Assembly: GCF_033100115.1 (NCBI RefSeq)
Contig: NZ_CP136910.1
Location: forward strand, 5,031,001 to 5,095,000
DNA from: Anaerocolumna sp. AGMB13020
Lineage (GTDB): Bacteria; Bacillota; Clostridia; Lachnospirales; Lachnospiraceae
Direction: 5' to 3'
Length of the DNA stretch: 64,000 nt
Positions within the stretch are counted from its first letter, which is position 1; every line of letters starts with the position of its first letter. A model generated the notes under the pieces. That model ran no database searches and was not told where the DNA came from. It saw only the letters and a list, made by a program, of their open reading frames with translations. Shown here piece after piece: positions 1 through 8,794 of the stretch. Made by a program: the position numbers and the translations under genes.

Positions 1-173
1 AGATGCTCGATGGTATGAATCTCGGCAGTATTCATTACCGGTTCAAAATTGGGTCGGGTCATACGTATATCGAAAGTGGTAAGGATCGTGTCACCAGCAT
101 TATCTTTTCTTGATACGTAGATACCCGGCAGTAATCTCAGGTGGTCTATTGTAAAGCTTGCAATCTGCTCCAT
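1..173 (-). CDS. luxS: S-ribosylhomocysteine lyase LuxS, N-terminal part (cut by window edge)
   Basis: Only the first 57 codons are present; the gene runs off the left edge. LuxS splits S-ribosylhomocysteine into homocysteine and the autoinducer-2 precursor DPD in the activated methyl cycle. The reading starts MEQIASFTIDHLRLLPGIYV and reaches the metal-binding HTIEH motif, with His53, Glu56 and His57 in the place expected for the family (H54/E57/H58 in Bacillus numbering). The ATG at 173 is preceded on its strand by a GAAGGAGAG ribosome binding site. A TATAAT hexamer at 207-212 on the minus strand could be its -10 box. The third metal ligand (a Cys near residue 126) lies outside the window, so activity cannot be judged. 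No other family fits this start plus motif. Confidence 0.93.
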   Translation of the reverse strand, partial: MEQIASFTIDHLRLLPGIYVSRKDNAGDTILTTFDIRMTRPNFEPVMNTAEIHTIEH

Positions 174-445
174 AACATACTCTCCTTCAGTAAATAATTT
201 TGACTTATTATAACATAGATAAGATACAGTTAAAAGTAAAAAATTATCTTTACATTGGTGTTGCATTACCACACTTAAGAAAAAGTAGTATACTACAACA
301 GTTTTATCAGATATAATAAATTAACAGGGATATCATAGGATTACTTTTGATACTGCTTCTGTAGAAGAATTAGGAATACAATGTATTTTACTACCCAGAA
401 AGGCCTTTCTCTTTGAAAGGCAGCAATAGTTTAAAGGAGAGCATT

Positions 446-1066
446 ATGACGGACAGTATAATATTTGATCTAGATGGAACACTATGGGATGCAACGGATG
501 GAGCAGCAGTAGTATGGCAGGCTGAAGCAGCAAAATACAGTGACGTTAAGGATGTTATAACAGCCGATAAATTAAAATCTTTATATGGACGGCCTTTAGA
601 AGAAATAGCAGTCAAGTTGCTTCCCAGTGCAGAGACAGAGACTGCTCTTACTATTATGAGAGAGAGCGTTATCAAACAATGTCCTTACCTTGAGAAGGAC
701 GGAGGTATCCTGTACCCTGGACTAATCAGTACCTTAAAAGAGCTTAAAAAGAAATATAAACTGTTTATTGTAAGCAATTGTGAGGAAGGTTATATCCAGT
801 GTTTTTTAAATGCTCATAACTTATGGGATATCTTTGAGGATTTTGAATATCCCGGCCGAAGTGGTAAATTAAAAGCTGAAAACATTAGACTTGTTATAGA
901 GAGAAACCATCTGCAATCACCAGTATACCTTGGAGATACAGAAGGAGACCAGTTAGCTGCAAAGAAAGCGGAAATACCGTTTATTTATGCAAGATACGGT
1001 TTTGGCGATGTGAAGGAATACGACAAAGCAATCGATAGTTTTGCAGAGCTGCTGAGCAATATTTGA
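446..1066 (+). CDS. HAD-superfamily hydrolase (phosphoglycolate phosphatase-like)
   Basis: A 206-residue protein opening with the HAD motif I FDLDGTLWD (residues 6-14), whose first Asp is the nucleophile. Motif II is the IVSNC segment and motif III/IV the GDTEGD segment near residue 175, so the Mg2+-dependent phosphatase core looks complete. The helical cap between motifs I and II (about residues 18-90) is of the small C1 type seen in Gph and beta-phosphoglucomutase relatives. I chose the ATG at 446 because AAAGGAGAG lies just upstream; an in-frame ATG 33 bases earlier has no such site. The substrate is unknown. The gene stands alone: its stop is followed within 3 bases by the -35 box of the trpS leader, and luxS points the other way. 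Confidence 0.85.
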   Translation: MTDSIIFDLDGTLWDATDGAAVVWQAEAAKYSDVKDVITADKLKSLYGRPLEEIAVKLLPSAETETALTIMRESVIKQCPYLEKDGGILYPGLISTLKELKKKYKLFIVSNCEEGYIQCFLNAHNLWDIFEDFEYPGRSGKLKAENIRLVIERNHLQSPVYLGDTEGDQLAAKKAEIPFIYARYGFGDVKEYDKAIDSFAELLSNI

Positions 1067-1068
1067 TA

Positions 1069-1098
1069 TTGACTTTGGATTGCTTCATGGAGTATACT
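1069..1098 (+). promoter_or_regulatory. Promoter of the trpS T-box leader
   Basis: TTGACT (1069-1074), an 18-bp spacer and TATACT (1093-1098). Transcription would begin near 1105, just ahead of the T-box leader. Confidence 0.75.
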
Positions 1099-1119
1099 AA
1101 ATATAGAAAAACAAAAAGC

Positions 1120-1401
1120 CGATGATTAAGAGTAGTAAGCAGAAGATTTGTTATCAGAGAGCTGTCGCAGGGTGGAAGACAGTAGCAGAATCTGTATGAA
1201 TGGACTTATAGGCTCGGGAGGAAAGGAATTATTCCAAGTAATGCCCGACGGGGTCTTCAGCCGTTATCAATGAAGCATATATTACAGTATATGGATTGAG
1301 TGGGCGCTTATGCGCCAAACCGGGTGGTACCGCAGAAGTGAACATGACTTTTGTCCCAGTGATATTACGAGAGTAGTATTCTGTGGCAGAGGTCTTTTTT
1401 T
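1120..1401 (+). promoter_or_regulatory. tRNA-Trp-sensing T-box leader of trpS
   Basis: Stem I contains the AGAGAGC and GGTGGAAG type conserved elements. The specifier loop reads GAA-TGG-A with the Trp codon TGG at 1201-1203, matching the downstream tryptophanyl-tRNA synthetase. The conserved antiterminator bulge sequence GGGTGGTACCGC is at 1322-1333. The competing terminator helix (about 1345-1394) ends in a run of seven T at 1395-1401. Uncharged tRNA-Trp should bind and stabilise the antiterminator, so that trpS is transcribed when tryptophan is short. This is read directly from the conserved T-box parts; only the exact stem I boundaries are approximate. Confidence 0.95.
1345..1401 (+). terminator. 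T-box regulatory terminator
   Basis: GACTTTTGTCCCAG pairs with the segment ending CTGTGGCAGAGGTC, followed by a T-run. It is mutually exclusive with the T-box antiterminator at 1322-1333. Confidence 0.8.
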
Positions 1402-1412
1402 GTTAGAGAATT

Positions 1413-1531
1413 AGCACCTAATAATGGGGATAGCACCTTGTAATGGGAAAAGCACTTGGTAATGGTAACAGTACCTTGGTAATGGGAATGATACTGAGTA
1501 ATAGGAATAGTGCATGGTAAAGGAATAACAC
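1413..1531. repeat. Degenerate 17-18 bp tandem repeat in the trpS leader
   Basis: About seven imperfect units resembling TAGCACCTTGTAATGGGAA follow the T-box terminator directly. Unit boundaries drift and several units carry substitutions. They contain no sustained reading frame on the plus strand. Function unknown. Confidence 0.6.
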
Positions 1532-1559
1532 CCATTATATAAAAAAGGACTACCAGAAG

Positions 1560-1655
1560 AAGTGCCACATGTCACACCTAAGGAAATGTGTCGCTAGGAT
1601 GACTGCGTTTCAGCCCATGAGTCAGGAAAGTCGGACTCTTGTTCTTTCGTAGTAA
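1560..1655 (+). other. Structured leader segment upstream of trpS, unidentified
   Basis: CACAT/ATGTG, ACTGCG/CGTAGT and CATGAGTC/GACTCTTG can pair to give three nested or successive hairpins. The stretch at 1620-1631 (AGTCAGGAAAGT) resembles the B12-box end of cobalamin riboswitches, but the rest of that riboswitch core is not recognisable. It could be a decayed riboswitch or part of the long trpS leader. Confidence 0.3.
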
Positions 1656-1696
1656 GAAATTTTTAGAGAATGAAAAGTAAGCGGAGGTAAAAATCA

Positions 1697-2707
1697 ATGT
1701 TAGACGGAAAAAAAGTACTATTTAGCGGAATGCAGGCAACGGGGAATATTACCCTGGGAAATTATATGGGAGCTCTAAAGAATTGGATTGATTTGAATAA
1801 TGATGATAGTTACCAGTGCTTTAATTGTGTGGTTGATCTGCATTCCTTAACAGTAAGACAGGACCCGGCAGAACTTCGTAAGAGAGCGAGAACGCTTCTA
1901 AGCCTTTATATTGCTGCCGGTCTGGATCCCGTTAAGAACTGCATTTATTATCAGTCACATGTGTCCGGCCATGCAGAACTAAGCTGGATCTTAAACTGCT
2001 TTACTTATATGGGAGAATTAAACCGTATGACACAGTTTAAAGATAAGTCAGCAAAACACGCCGACAATATAAATGCCGGACTTTTCACCTATCCTGTACT
2101 TATGGCTGCTGATATCCTGTTGTTCCAGACGGATGTAGTACCTGTAGGTGCAGACCAGAAACAGCATCTTGAAATAACCAGAGATATCGCCGAACGTTTC
2201 AATGGGGTATACGGAGATGTATTTACCATTCCTGAGCCTTATATTGGTAAGGTAGGTGCCAAAATCATGAGTCTTCAGGAGCCGGATAAGAAAATGTCCA
2301 AGTCCGATGAGAATGTTAATGCTACCATTTATCTGATGGACGATCCGGATACAGTTATTCGTAAGTTTAAGAGAGCTGTAACCGATTCTGATAATGAAAT
2401 ACGCTATACCGAAGAGAAACCGGGAATCAAGAATCTTATTGATATCTACTCCGCAGTTACGAATAAAACATCTGGAGAAGTTGAAAGAGAATTTGACGGC
2501 AAAGGTTATGGAGAGTTCAAACTTGCTGTAGGAGAGGCCGTTAACAGTGTTTTGGTGCCCATCCATCTGAGAATGGATGAATTATCAAAGGATAAAGCCT
2601 ATATTGACGGAATCATAAAAGAAAACAGCGATAAAGCCAACTATTTTGCAACGAAAACACTTCGTAAGGTTCAAAAAAAGATTGGCCTGCCTGAAAGAGT
2701 ACGATAA
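1697..2707 (+). CDS. trpS: Tryptophanyl-tRNA synthetase
   Basis: A 336-residue class Ic aminoacyl-tRNA synthetase that charges tRNA-Trp. The HIGH-like signature is TLGNYMGA (about residues 18-25) and the KMSKS loop is KKMSKSDEN (about 197-205). The GMQATG start of the family and the tryptophan-pocket region MAADILLFQTDVVPVGADQ are present. Length is normal for bacterial TrpS. The ATG at 1697 has GCGGAGG upstream. It is transcribed through an unusually long leader of nearly 600 bases that includes a Trp-specific T-box, so expression should rise on tryptophan starvation. Confidence 0.97.
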   Translation: MLDGKKVLFSGMQATGNITLGNYMGALKNWIDLNNDDSYQCFNCVVDLHSLTVRQDPAELRKRARTLLSLYIAAGLDPVKNCIYYQSHVSGHAELSWILNCFTYMGELNRMTQFKDKSAKHADNINAGLFTYPVLMAADILLFQTDVVPVGADQKQHLEITRDIAERFNGVYGDVFTIPEPYIGKVGAKIMSLQEPDKKMSKSDENVNATIYLMDDPDTVIRKFKRAVTDSDNEIRYTEEKPGIKNLIDIYSAVTNKTSGEVEREFDGKGYGEFKLAVGEAVNSVLVPIHLRMDELSKDKAYIDGIIKENSDKANYFATKTLRKVQKKIGLPERVR

Positions 2708-2736
2708 CTTTAATTTGAAGGAAAGGCTGTTTGAAT

Positions 2737-3696
2737 ATGAATATAATTTTTTTGGAAACAGATACCTTAGGCGATGACGTTGATTTATCAGTCTTTGAAA
2801 CCTTAGGAAAGGTAACGAAATATAATAAAAGTGAGCCTTTGCTGAATAGTGAGAGAATCAAGGAAGCAGACATCCTTGTTGTCAATAAGATTCCAATGAA
2901 TGAAGAGAACCTTAGAGCTGCTGTTAATCTAAAGCTTATATGTATTACAGGCACCGGAACCAATATTGTTGATTTTCCTTATGTGAATGGCAGAGGAATT
3001 GCAGTAGCAAATGTAAAGGGATATTCCACACAGTCTGTAGTACAGCATACCTTTGCTCTTTTATTTTACCTTTATGAGAAGTTAAGTCATTATGACCACT
3101 TTGTCAAATCCGGCGGATATGTAAGCAGTGATATCTTCAGCTGTTTTGATGAGAAATTCAATGAACTGTATGGAAAGACCTGGGGAATAATAGGCTTGGG
3201 CAATATCGGTAAAGGAGTTGCCTCCATTGCCAAAGCTTTCGGCTGCAAAGTAATCTATTACTCAACCTCCGGCAGGAATCAGAATGAGGAATATGAGAGA
3301 GTTGATTTTGACACTTTGCTAAAAGAAGCCGATATTATTTCAATTCATGCACCGCTTAATAAGGAAACTGAAAATCTCATTGGAGAAGAAGCCCTTAATA
3401 AGATGAAATCCACTGCTCTGCTATTAAATCTTGGAAGAGGACCTATTGTTGATGAAGCCGCTCTCAGTAAAGCCTTATCGAATAACTGGATTGCGGGTGC
3501 TGGGCTTGATGTTTTAAGACAGGAGCCAATGGCTGCGGATAATCCTCTTCTTGCTATTCAGGACAGCAAAAAGCTTATAATAACTCCGCATATAGCCTGG
3601 GCTACGGTTGAGGCCAGGAGAAGATGTGTGGCTGAAGTATATGAGAATATGAAAGCATTCTTAAAGGGTGAGGATAGGAATATTGTAAAGGAATAA
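2737..3696 (+). CDS. D-2-hydroxyacid dehydrogenase, NAD-dependent
   Basis: A 319-residue member of the D-isomer 2-hydroxyacid dehydrogenase family, which includes hydroxypyruvate reductase, D-lactate and phosphoglycerate dehydrogenases. The nucleotide-binding motif GLGNIGKG sits near residue 150. The catalytic Arg lies in LNLGRGP, the Glu in DVLRQEP and the His in TPHIAW. I use the ATG at 2737, 11 bases after GAAGGAAAGG; a TTG six bases earlier is possible. It follows trpS by 29 bases and may be read through from it. Sequence most resembles glycerate dehydrogenase/hydroxypyruvate reductase, but the substrate cannot be fixed from sequence. Confidence 0.88.
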   Translation: MNIIFLETDTLGDDVDLSVFETLGKVTKYNKSEPLLNSERIKEADILVVNKIPMNEENLRAAVNLKLICITGTGTNIVDFPYVNGRGIAVANVKGYSTQSVVQHTFALLFYLYEKLSHYDHFVKSGGYVSSDIFSCFDEKFNELYGKTWGIIGLGNIGKGVASIAKAFGCKVIYYSTSGRNQNEEYERVDFDTLLKEADIISIHAPLNKETENLIGEEALNKMKSTALLLNLGRGPIVDEAALSKALSNNWIAGAGLDVLRQEPMAADNPLLAIQDSKKLIITPHIAWATVEARRRCVAEVYENMKAFLKGEDRNIVKE

Positions 3697-3771
3697 ATAA
3701 CTCAATTGTAGTATTTTTGTGATTCCTCCTGTGTTTAAAATGATTTGAGTGGCAAAAGGGTGGGTTTTTCA

Positions 3772-3995
3772 CAAGGGGACGGCAAAATTGCGCAAACCAG
3801 AAGAACTCATGCTTCGATTTCAAGGTATAAGAAGTCCTAATTCTCTGGATTTTTTGTGCTTGACATCTTCTAAAACAGATAACTCGCTTCGCTCAAACAA
3901 TCTGTTTTAGAAGATAGCACAAAATATCCAGAGAAAAGGGCTTCTAATACCTTTCCATAGGCGCATTCATTCTTCTGGTTTGCACAATTTGCCTG
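3772..3995. repeat. 224-bp fold-back (palindromic) element, copy A
   Basis: The whole interval folds back on itself. Outer arms: GGCAAAATTGCGCAAACCAG with its near-complement ending TTTGCC. Middle arms around AAGGTATAAGAAG and AATACCTTT. Inner arms ATCTTCTAAAACAGAT with ATCTGTTTTAGAAGAT pair perfectly. The apical loop is AACTCGCTTCGCTCAAAC. A diverged copy is at 30221-30444. The left edge CAAGGGGACGG is identical in both. No ORF of note lies inside. It could be a MITE or REP-like element, or a structured RNA. Confidence 0.85.
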
Positions 3996-4055
3996 AAATC
4001 GATTGGGAATAATACATTTGTTGAATAAAATTATGAAGTATCAATGTCTGTAAAT

Positions 4056-4106
4056 AAAAAAAGGACAAAGGAATGAGATATTTTTCATTCATTTGCCCTT
4101 TTTTAG
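4056..4106 (-). terminator. Terminator of the pot operon
   Basis: On the minus strand AAAAGGGCAAATGAATGA pairs with TCTCATTCCTTTGTCCTTTT and runs into a T-tract. The plus strand also ends in a T-run, so it may act both ways. Confidence 0.7.
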
Positions 4107-4207
4107 GGTTCTGTACAAATAGTTGGGGTGTGAACACATTTCTAACTTTTGACACAGAGTTTTTATTAATTGGAAGTAGGGTAGGGGGATTCGTTATTAA
4201 TATTTAC

Positions 4208-5287
4208 CTACTGCGTAGATTTTACTTCATTCCATTTCTGAATATAGAGAGCGTCCATATCTTCACCAAGATAATGATAGGTGGAGCAGCGATCCAGAAC
4301 ATCAGTAGAAGGAAAAGCAACGGTACTGTTTTTGATTGCTTCGTCCTGGATTAATTCTCTGGCGGCTTTGTTTGGTGTGGAGTAAGTTATATATTCGAAA
4401 TTCTTTAATGCAATTTCCGGTTCGCACATAAAGTTAATCCACTTCTCGGCATATTCTTTGTTTGGTGCATTCTTGGGTATTACCCAGCCGTCGATCCATA
4501 CATTGGAGCCTTCTTTTGGGACAACATATTCCAGGTCAGGATTCTCTCTTTGGGTAAAGATAGCTTCTCCGGAGTAGATTACACCAATTGGATTGTCTCC
4601 ACCAATCATTTTATCTCTTACCTGATCTACTACATAAGCATCAACCATTGGTTTCTGAGATTGCAACAATGCCTTTGCTTCCTCTAACTGTGCTTCATCG
4701 GTAGTATTTATGGAGTAACCGAGGTAACTTAAAGCAATGGCAAATGCATCTCTTACACTGTTAATCATAAGGATGTCACCGTTGTAACCATTTCTCTCAA
4801 TGAAATCTTTATCAAAGAGAGCAGCCCAGCTGTCAATGGGTTCCTTGATCATAGTTTTGTTATACAATAGACCCACTGTTCCCCAGCAATAAGGTACACT
4901 GTATTTATTTCCGGGATCGAACTCCGCAGCACTTTTTAGATAAGCCGGATCAATATTGGAGATATTGGGTACATTGTCATAATTGATTTCAGCAAGTAAA
5001 TCTTCCTCGATCATCTTTTGAATCATATAGTCTGAAGGACATACCACATCATATTTGACGGAACCATTTTTGATTACCGGATACATATCCTCATTCTGTT
5101 CGAAGTATTTCAAAACAACCTTGATTCCCGTTTCCTTTTCAAAGAGGTCTACTACATCGGGATCAATGTACTCGCCCCAGTTGTAAACATAGATTTTTTC
5201 TCCGCCTCCGCTTGAACAGCCAGTCAGAGTCGCAGTTCCTGTTAAGATCAGTGTGCACAGAAGAAGCAGTGATAGCATTCTTTTCAT
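4208..5287 (-). CDS. potD: Spermidine/putrescine ABC transporter, substrate-binding lipoprotein
   Basis: A 359-residue extracellular polyamine-binding lipoprotein. The signal peptide ends in the lipobox LTGC with Cys24 as the lipidation site, then a Gly/Ser linker. The mature protein begins with the PotD hallmark YVYNWGEYID and keeps VPYCWGTVGLLYNK and the SGEAIF region. It is the last gene of the pot operon, 146 bases after potC, whereas potA, potB and potC overlap. A perfect 8-bp hairpin lies just upstream and no clear ribosome binding site precedes the ATG. It should deliver spermidine or putrescine to PotBC. Which polyamine is bound cannot be told from the sequence. Confidence 0.93.
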   Translation of the reverse strand: MKRMLSLLLLCTLILTGTATLTGCSSGGGEKIYVYNWGEYIDPDVVDLFEKETGIKVVLKYFEQNEDMYPVIKNGSVKYDVVCPSDYMIQKMIEEDLLAEINYDNVPNISNIDPAYLKSAAEFDPGNKYSVPYCWGTVGLLYNKTMIKEPIDSWAALFDKDFIERNGYNGDILMINSVRDAFAIALSYLGYSINTTDEAQLEEAKALLQSQKPMVDAYVVDQVRDKMIGGDNPIGVIYSGEAIFTQRENPDLEYVVPKEGSNVWIDGWVIPKNAPNKEYAEKWINFMCEPEIALKNFEYITYSTPNKAARELIQDEAIKNSTVAFPSTDVLDRCSTYHYLGEDMDALYIQKWNEVKSTQ

Positions 5288-5303
5288 TGTTTATACCATT
5301 GCA

Positions 5304-5324
5304 TATCGCAGGCTGGCTGCGATA
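5304..5324 (-). promoter_or_regulatory. Intercistronic hairpin before potD
   Basis: On the mRNA TATCGCAG-N5-CTGCGATA forms a perfect 8-bp stem ending 16 bases before the potD start. It has no T-run, so it is unlikely to terminate. It may protect or process the potD part of the transcript or tune its translation. Confidence 0.55.
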
Positions 5325-5433
5325 CTGCCACAAATAATAAGGAGTGAAAGAATCTCGATGTGGCATCCTTTCAATTTATAATTTTCTTTCACTCTTTTCT
5401 ACTTTAATGTGTTATATAGATTGGCAGCAATTA

Positions 5434-6228
5434 TTATGCTTTGCCAGGAGCTTTTCCTGTATTATCCCTGTCATTTTTGCGATTGATTAAAACCAGCAGA
5501 ATCAGAATACTTACAAACAGCAGAGTGGATAAAGCATACATTTCAGGTTTAATTCCCTTGCGTACTTCCGTATAAATAATGGTCGATAAGGTATCAACAC
5601 CAGCACCATTGGTAAAGTAGGTTATTACGAAATCGTCCAGTGACATGGTAAAGGCTAATAAGAAGCCTGAAAATATACCAGGGAAAATATCTGGAAGTAT
5701 AATCTTAAAGAAGGCATAGGATTTGGTTGCCCCAAGATCCAGTGCTGCTTCGTAAAGACTGACATTCTGTCTGGCAAGCCTTGGCATAACGCTTAATATA
5801 ACGTAAGGAATATTAAAGGTTATATGGGAAAGCAATACGCTGGAAAAACTTAAGGGATAGCTTAATGCAATAAACAGAAGCATTAAGGATATACCGGTAA
5901 CGATATCTGCATTCATCATGGGGATGTTGGAGATACCAAGTAAGATTGTTCTTGGCACCTTTCTCATGTTATTGATGGCTAGGCAGGCACAAGTTCCGAT
6001 TATAGCAGCAATCAGGGCAGATAGAAATGCTATGATCAAGGTATTTGTCAGTGCCTCCATAATGGCTTGATCCTGAAACAGACTGTTATACCAGCTTAAG
6101 GTAAAGCCACCCCATTTGGAACGGGATTTTGACTTGTTAAAGGACAAAACGATCAATATAAAGATGGGTGCATATAAAAATAAAAGGATTAGCCCTAAAT
6201 AAAATCGGGACAGAAATTTCTTTATCAT
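5434..6228 (-). CDS. potC: Spermidine/putrescine ABC transporter permease PotC
   Basis: A 264-residue inner permease subunit with about six membrane segments. The first is at residues 8-30 (FYLGLILLFLYAPIFILIVL), the typical PotC start. The cytoplasmic EAA loop that docks on the ATPase reads EAALDLGATKSYAFFKIILP. Its start overlaps the end of potB by four bases (ATGA), a sign of translational coupling. With PotB it forms the membrane channel for polyamines bound by PotD. Length and order match the standard pot operon. Confidence 0.94.
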   Translation of the reverse strand: MIKKFLSRFYLGLILLFLYAPIFILIVLSFNKSKSRSKWGGFTLSWYNSLFQDQAIMEALTNTLIIAFLSALIAAIIGTCACLAINNMRKVPRTILLGISNIPMMNADIVTGISLMLLFIALSYPLSFSSVLLSHITFNIPYVILSVMPRLARQNVSLYEAALDLGATKSYAFFKIILPDIFPGIFSGFLLAFTMSLDDFVITYFTNGAGVDTLSTIIYTEVRKGIKPEMYALSTLLFVSILILLVLINRKNDRDNTGKAPGKA

Positions 6229-7040
6229 ATCTTCGTGCCCTCCGATTCTTTGTCATATTTGGCAAGGACAGCCATACTTAAGAAGATGAATACCATCAGA
6301 ACCAGAGAAAGACCGGAACCGGTATGCCAGTTATTAACCGTCTTAAATTGCTGTTCTATGATATTTCCGATTAGCACTACCTTGCTGCCGCCCAGGATGT
6401 CTGAAATAACAAAGGTGGTGAGGGAAGGCACAAAAACCATGGTTATACCGCTGACAACACCGGGCAAAGTCATAGGCAGTATGATTTTTATAAAAGTTAC
6501 AAAGGAATTAGCACCTAAATCTCTGGCTGCATTGACATAATCATCACTTATCTTTGCCAGGGAATTATAAATAGGCAGTATCATAAAGGGAAGAAAATTA
6601 TAAACCATACCGAATATAATTGCTCCCGGGGTATTGATCAAATCCAGTGCGGGCAGATGGAAAAACTTAAGCAGGGTATTGATAACACCCGTTTTCTCCA
6701 GTATATTCTGCCAGGCCAGTGTTCTGAGCAGAAAGTTCATCCACATAGGAAGTATAAATATCATAATAATAAAGGAATTATTTTTTAATTTCATACCATG
6801 CAGTATCAGGGAGAGCGGATAAGCAAGGATAAGGCATATCACCGTACTGATAATGGACAGCTCAAGGGAAAGCCACAGGGCTTTCAAATTAATAGGGTCC
6901 ATAATCAGTGCCAGATTACTTAAGGTAAGACCTCCCTCTTTGGCGGTAAATCCATAGTATATTATGATAAATAGCGGAACAATCACAAATATACCCATCC
7001 AAAGTGAATATGGATAGGAGAGCCATTTCTTAGTTTTCAT
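6225..7040 (-). CDS. potB: Spermidine/putrescine ABC transporter permease PotB
   Basis: A 271-residue permease with about six membrane helices. The first spans residues 10-30 ([20 protein letters not shown]). The EAA motif appears as [20 protein letters not shown], the site that touches the ATPase. It overlaps potA by 11 bases upstream and potC by 4 bases downstream, so the three are co-translated. It pairs with PotC to make the polyamine channel. PotB and PotC are assigned by order and by which homologue each resembles. Confidence 0.94.
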   Translation of the reverse strand: MKTKKWLSYPYSLWMGIFVIVPLFIIIYYGFTAKEGGLTLSNLALIMDPINLKALWLSLELSIISTVICLILAYPLSLILHGMKLKNNSFIIMIFILPMWMNFLLRTLAWQNILEKTGVINTLLKFFHLPALDLINTPGAIIFGMVYNFLPFMILPIYNSLAKISDDYVNAARDLGANSFVTFIKIILPMTLPGVVSGITMVFVPSLTTFVISDILGGSKVVLIGNIIEQQFKTVNNWHTGSGLSLVLMVFIFLSMAVLAKYDKESEGTKI

Positions 7041-8109
7041 CCGATGTCACTGCCTCCTCATCCTCAGATTGAGGTTTGTTCATAATATGAATATCAAAAG
7101 GATCTACTTTAATCCCTACATTACTTCCGACCGGACTCAGATCGGTACTGTGAACCAGCCACTCATGTCCGCCTGCAAGAACCTCCATTTCATAATGAAC
7201 GCCCTTAAAGATCAGGGAAGTAACTACACCGTTAAGAGTTCCTTCGGTTTCTTTGACAAGGTCGATGTCCTCCGGTCTGATAACCACATCTACGGGCTGA
7301 TTCTTTCCAAAGCCCTTGTCCACGCAGGCAAATTTGGAACCAAGGATACTTACAAGTCCGTCCTCGATCATTGTGGAGGAGAGAATATTACTCTCACCGA
7401 TAAAGTCTGCTACAAAGGCATTTTTGGGCTCATTGTATATCATTTCCGGTGTACCCACCTGCTGGATATAACCCTGGTTCATGACTACGATCGTATCGGA
7501 CATGGTAAGGGCTTCCTCCTGGTCGTGGGTTACATAGATAAAGGTTATTCCCAGTTCATTCTTAAGACGGATAAGCTCGTATTGCATATCCTGTCGTAAT
7601 TTTAAATCCAAAGCGCCTAAGGGTTCATCCAGGAGAAGTACCTTTGGTTCATTAACAATTGCTCTGGCTATAGCTATACGCTGCTGCTGACCGCCGCTTA
7701 AGGAATCGGGTGTACGGTTCTCGAAACCTTCAAGATTAACCAGCTTTAAGGCATATTTTATCTTATCCTGTATGTAGGCTTTGCTTTTCTTCTTTATTTT
7801 TAATCCAAAGGCAATGTTCTCTGAAATAGACATATGAGGGAAAAGGGCATACTTCTGAAATACAGTATTTAACGGTCTTTCGTTGGGAGGCAATTTGGTA
7901 ATATCTTTGCCGTCAAAAAGTACTTTACCGTTGTCAGGATTTTCAAATCCTCCAATAATACGTAGAGTAGTGGTCTTACCGCAGCCGCTGGGTCCTAGCA
8001 GCGTTAGGAATTCATTTTCCTTTATATAAAGGTCCAGATTGTCCAGAACAACATTGTTGTCAAATTTCTTGGTTATGCCTATCAGATCAATAAGTTTATC
8101 GCCAGACAT
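7030..8109 (-). CDS. potA: Spermidine/putrescine ABC transporter ATP-binding protein
   Basis: A 359-residue ATPase that drives polyamine uptake. Walker A is GPSGCGKTT (residues 39-47), the Q-loop region [11 protein letters not shown], the signature LSGGQQQR, and Walker B VLLLDEP followed by the D-loop GALD and the switch His in VTHDQEEA. After about residue 240 comes the TOBE-type C-terminal domain of PotA/MalK relatives. The ATG at 8109 has AGGAGG eight bases upstream. It is the first transporter gene, 86 bases after the XRE-cupin regulator, and overlaps potB by 11 bases. Confidence 0.95.
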   Translation of the reverse strand: MSGDKLIDLIGITKKFDNNVVLDNLDLYIKENEFLTLLGPSGCGKTTTLRIIGGFENPDNGKVLFDGKDITKLPPNERPLNTVFQKYALFPHMSISENIAFGLKIKKKSKAYIQDKIKYALKLVNLEGFENRTPDSLSGGQQQRIAIARAIVNEPKVLLLDEPLGALDLKLRQDMQYELIRLKNELGITFIYVTHDQEEALTMSDTIVVMNQGYIQQVGTPEMIYNEPKNAFVADFIGESNILSSTMIEDGLVSILGSKFACVDKGFGKNQPVDVVIRPEDIDLVKETEGTLNGVVTSLIFKGVHYEMEVLAGGHEWLVHSTDLSPVGSNVGIKVDPFDIHIMNKPQSEDEEAVTSDEN

Positions 8110-8195
8110 GTTTAATCCTCCTGTGTATATTGTAAAATAAGGTTCATTTCACACCAGCTTAATATAATCATACATATTTACGCATATGATTTTAC

Positions 8196-8735
8196 TTAAA
8201 AGCTTGGTGGTGTGGATATCCACAATAGACTGGCGCCTTGCTTATCGGAAGCAGAAATATAATGATTCTTGCCAGCTTTATAATAAAAGGATTCACCCTT
8301 TTTTGCTTTATAGGTTTTGTTCCCTATATGAAGAATAATACTGCCGTTTAATACATATCCGAATTCTTCCCCTTCATGAGGATTGTCCGGATAGGTGGAA
8401 CCTCCAGGTTCCAAGGTCAGGAGAATGGGTTCCAGCATGTTCTTTTGTGCATTTGGGATAATCCATTGGATACAGTTCTTAAGTTCCGGATCTATCTTCT
8501 CAAAATAATCACTTTTCTTAAATACTACCTGTTCTGTTGAAGTATCGGAAAAGAACTCTTCCAGATTGGTTCCAAGACACTGTAAAATATCAACTAAGGT
8601 AGCTATGGACGGGCTGGTCAAATCTCTTTCCACCTGGGAAATAAAGCCCTTTGAGAGCTCCGCCCTGTCTGCTAATTCTTCTTGGGTCAGATTCTTTTGT
8701 ACTCGAAGTTCCTTGATTTTTTCACCGATTTTCAT
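8196..8735 (-). CDS. XRE-cupin transcriptional regulator of the pot operon
   Basis: A 179-residue regulator. Residues 1-60 form an XRE helix-turn-helix (LTQEELADRAELSKGFISQV is the recognition part). Residues 105-175 form a cupin domain (EEFGYVLNGSI through KKGESFYYKAGKNHYI). This architecture is shared with PuuR, the putrescine-utilisation repressor, and regulators beside potABCD in Firmicutes. It is the first gene of the pot transcription unit, with a GGAGCACAGG site before its ATG. The cupin probably binds a polyamine or related ligand. An inverted repeat just downstream of its promoter is a likely operator. Confidence 0.88.
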   Translation of the reverse strand: MKIGEKIKELRVQKNLTQEELADRAELSKGFISQVERDLTSPSIATLVDILQCLGTNLEEFFSDTSTEQVVFKKSDYFEKIDPELKNCIQWIIPNAQKNMLEPILLTLEPGGSTYPDNPHEGEEFGYVLNGSIILHIGNKTYKAKKGESFYYKAGKNHYISASDKQGASLLWISTPPSF

Positions 8736-8765
8736 CCTGTGCTCCTTAATAAAATTAAACTCAAA

Positions 8766-8782
8766 GTTTAGTGTTGCTAAAC
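8766..8782. promoter_or_regulatory. Candidate operator for the XRE-cupin regulator
   Basis: GTTTAG-N5-CTAAAC is a perfect inverted repeat placed 13 bp downstream of the -10 box of the regulator-pot promoter, where a bound repressor would block transcription. Confidence 0.5.
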
Positions 8783-8794
8783 AGCATAATCATT

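Noticed and set aside
1365..1568. 67-codon minus-strand frame across the T-box terminator
   Set aside because: Explained by the T-box and the repeat; no initiation signals.
4073..4354. 93-codon plus-strand frame and the minus frame at 3967-4155
   Set aside because: They cross the pot terminator and the fold-back element and overlap potD; no start signals or family resemblance.
5163..5366. Frame with ATG at 5366 overlapping the start of potD, suggesting a frameshift
   Set aside because: The potD frame itself starts with a full lipoprotein signal and aligns with the family; the other frame has no similarity and badly spaced initiation signals.
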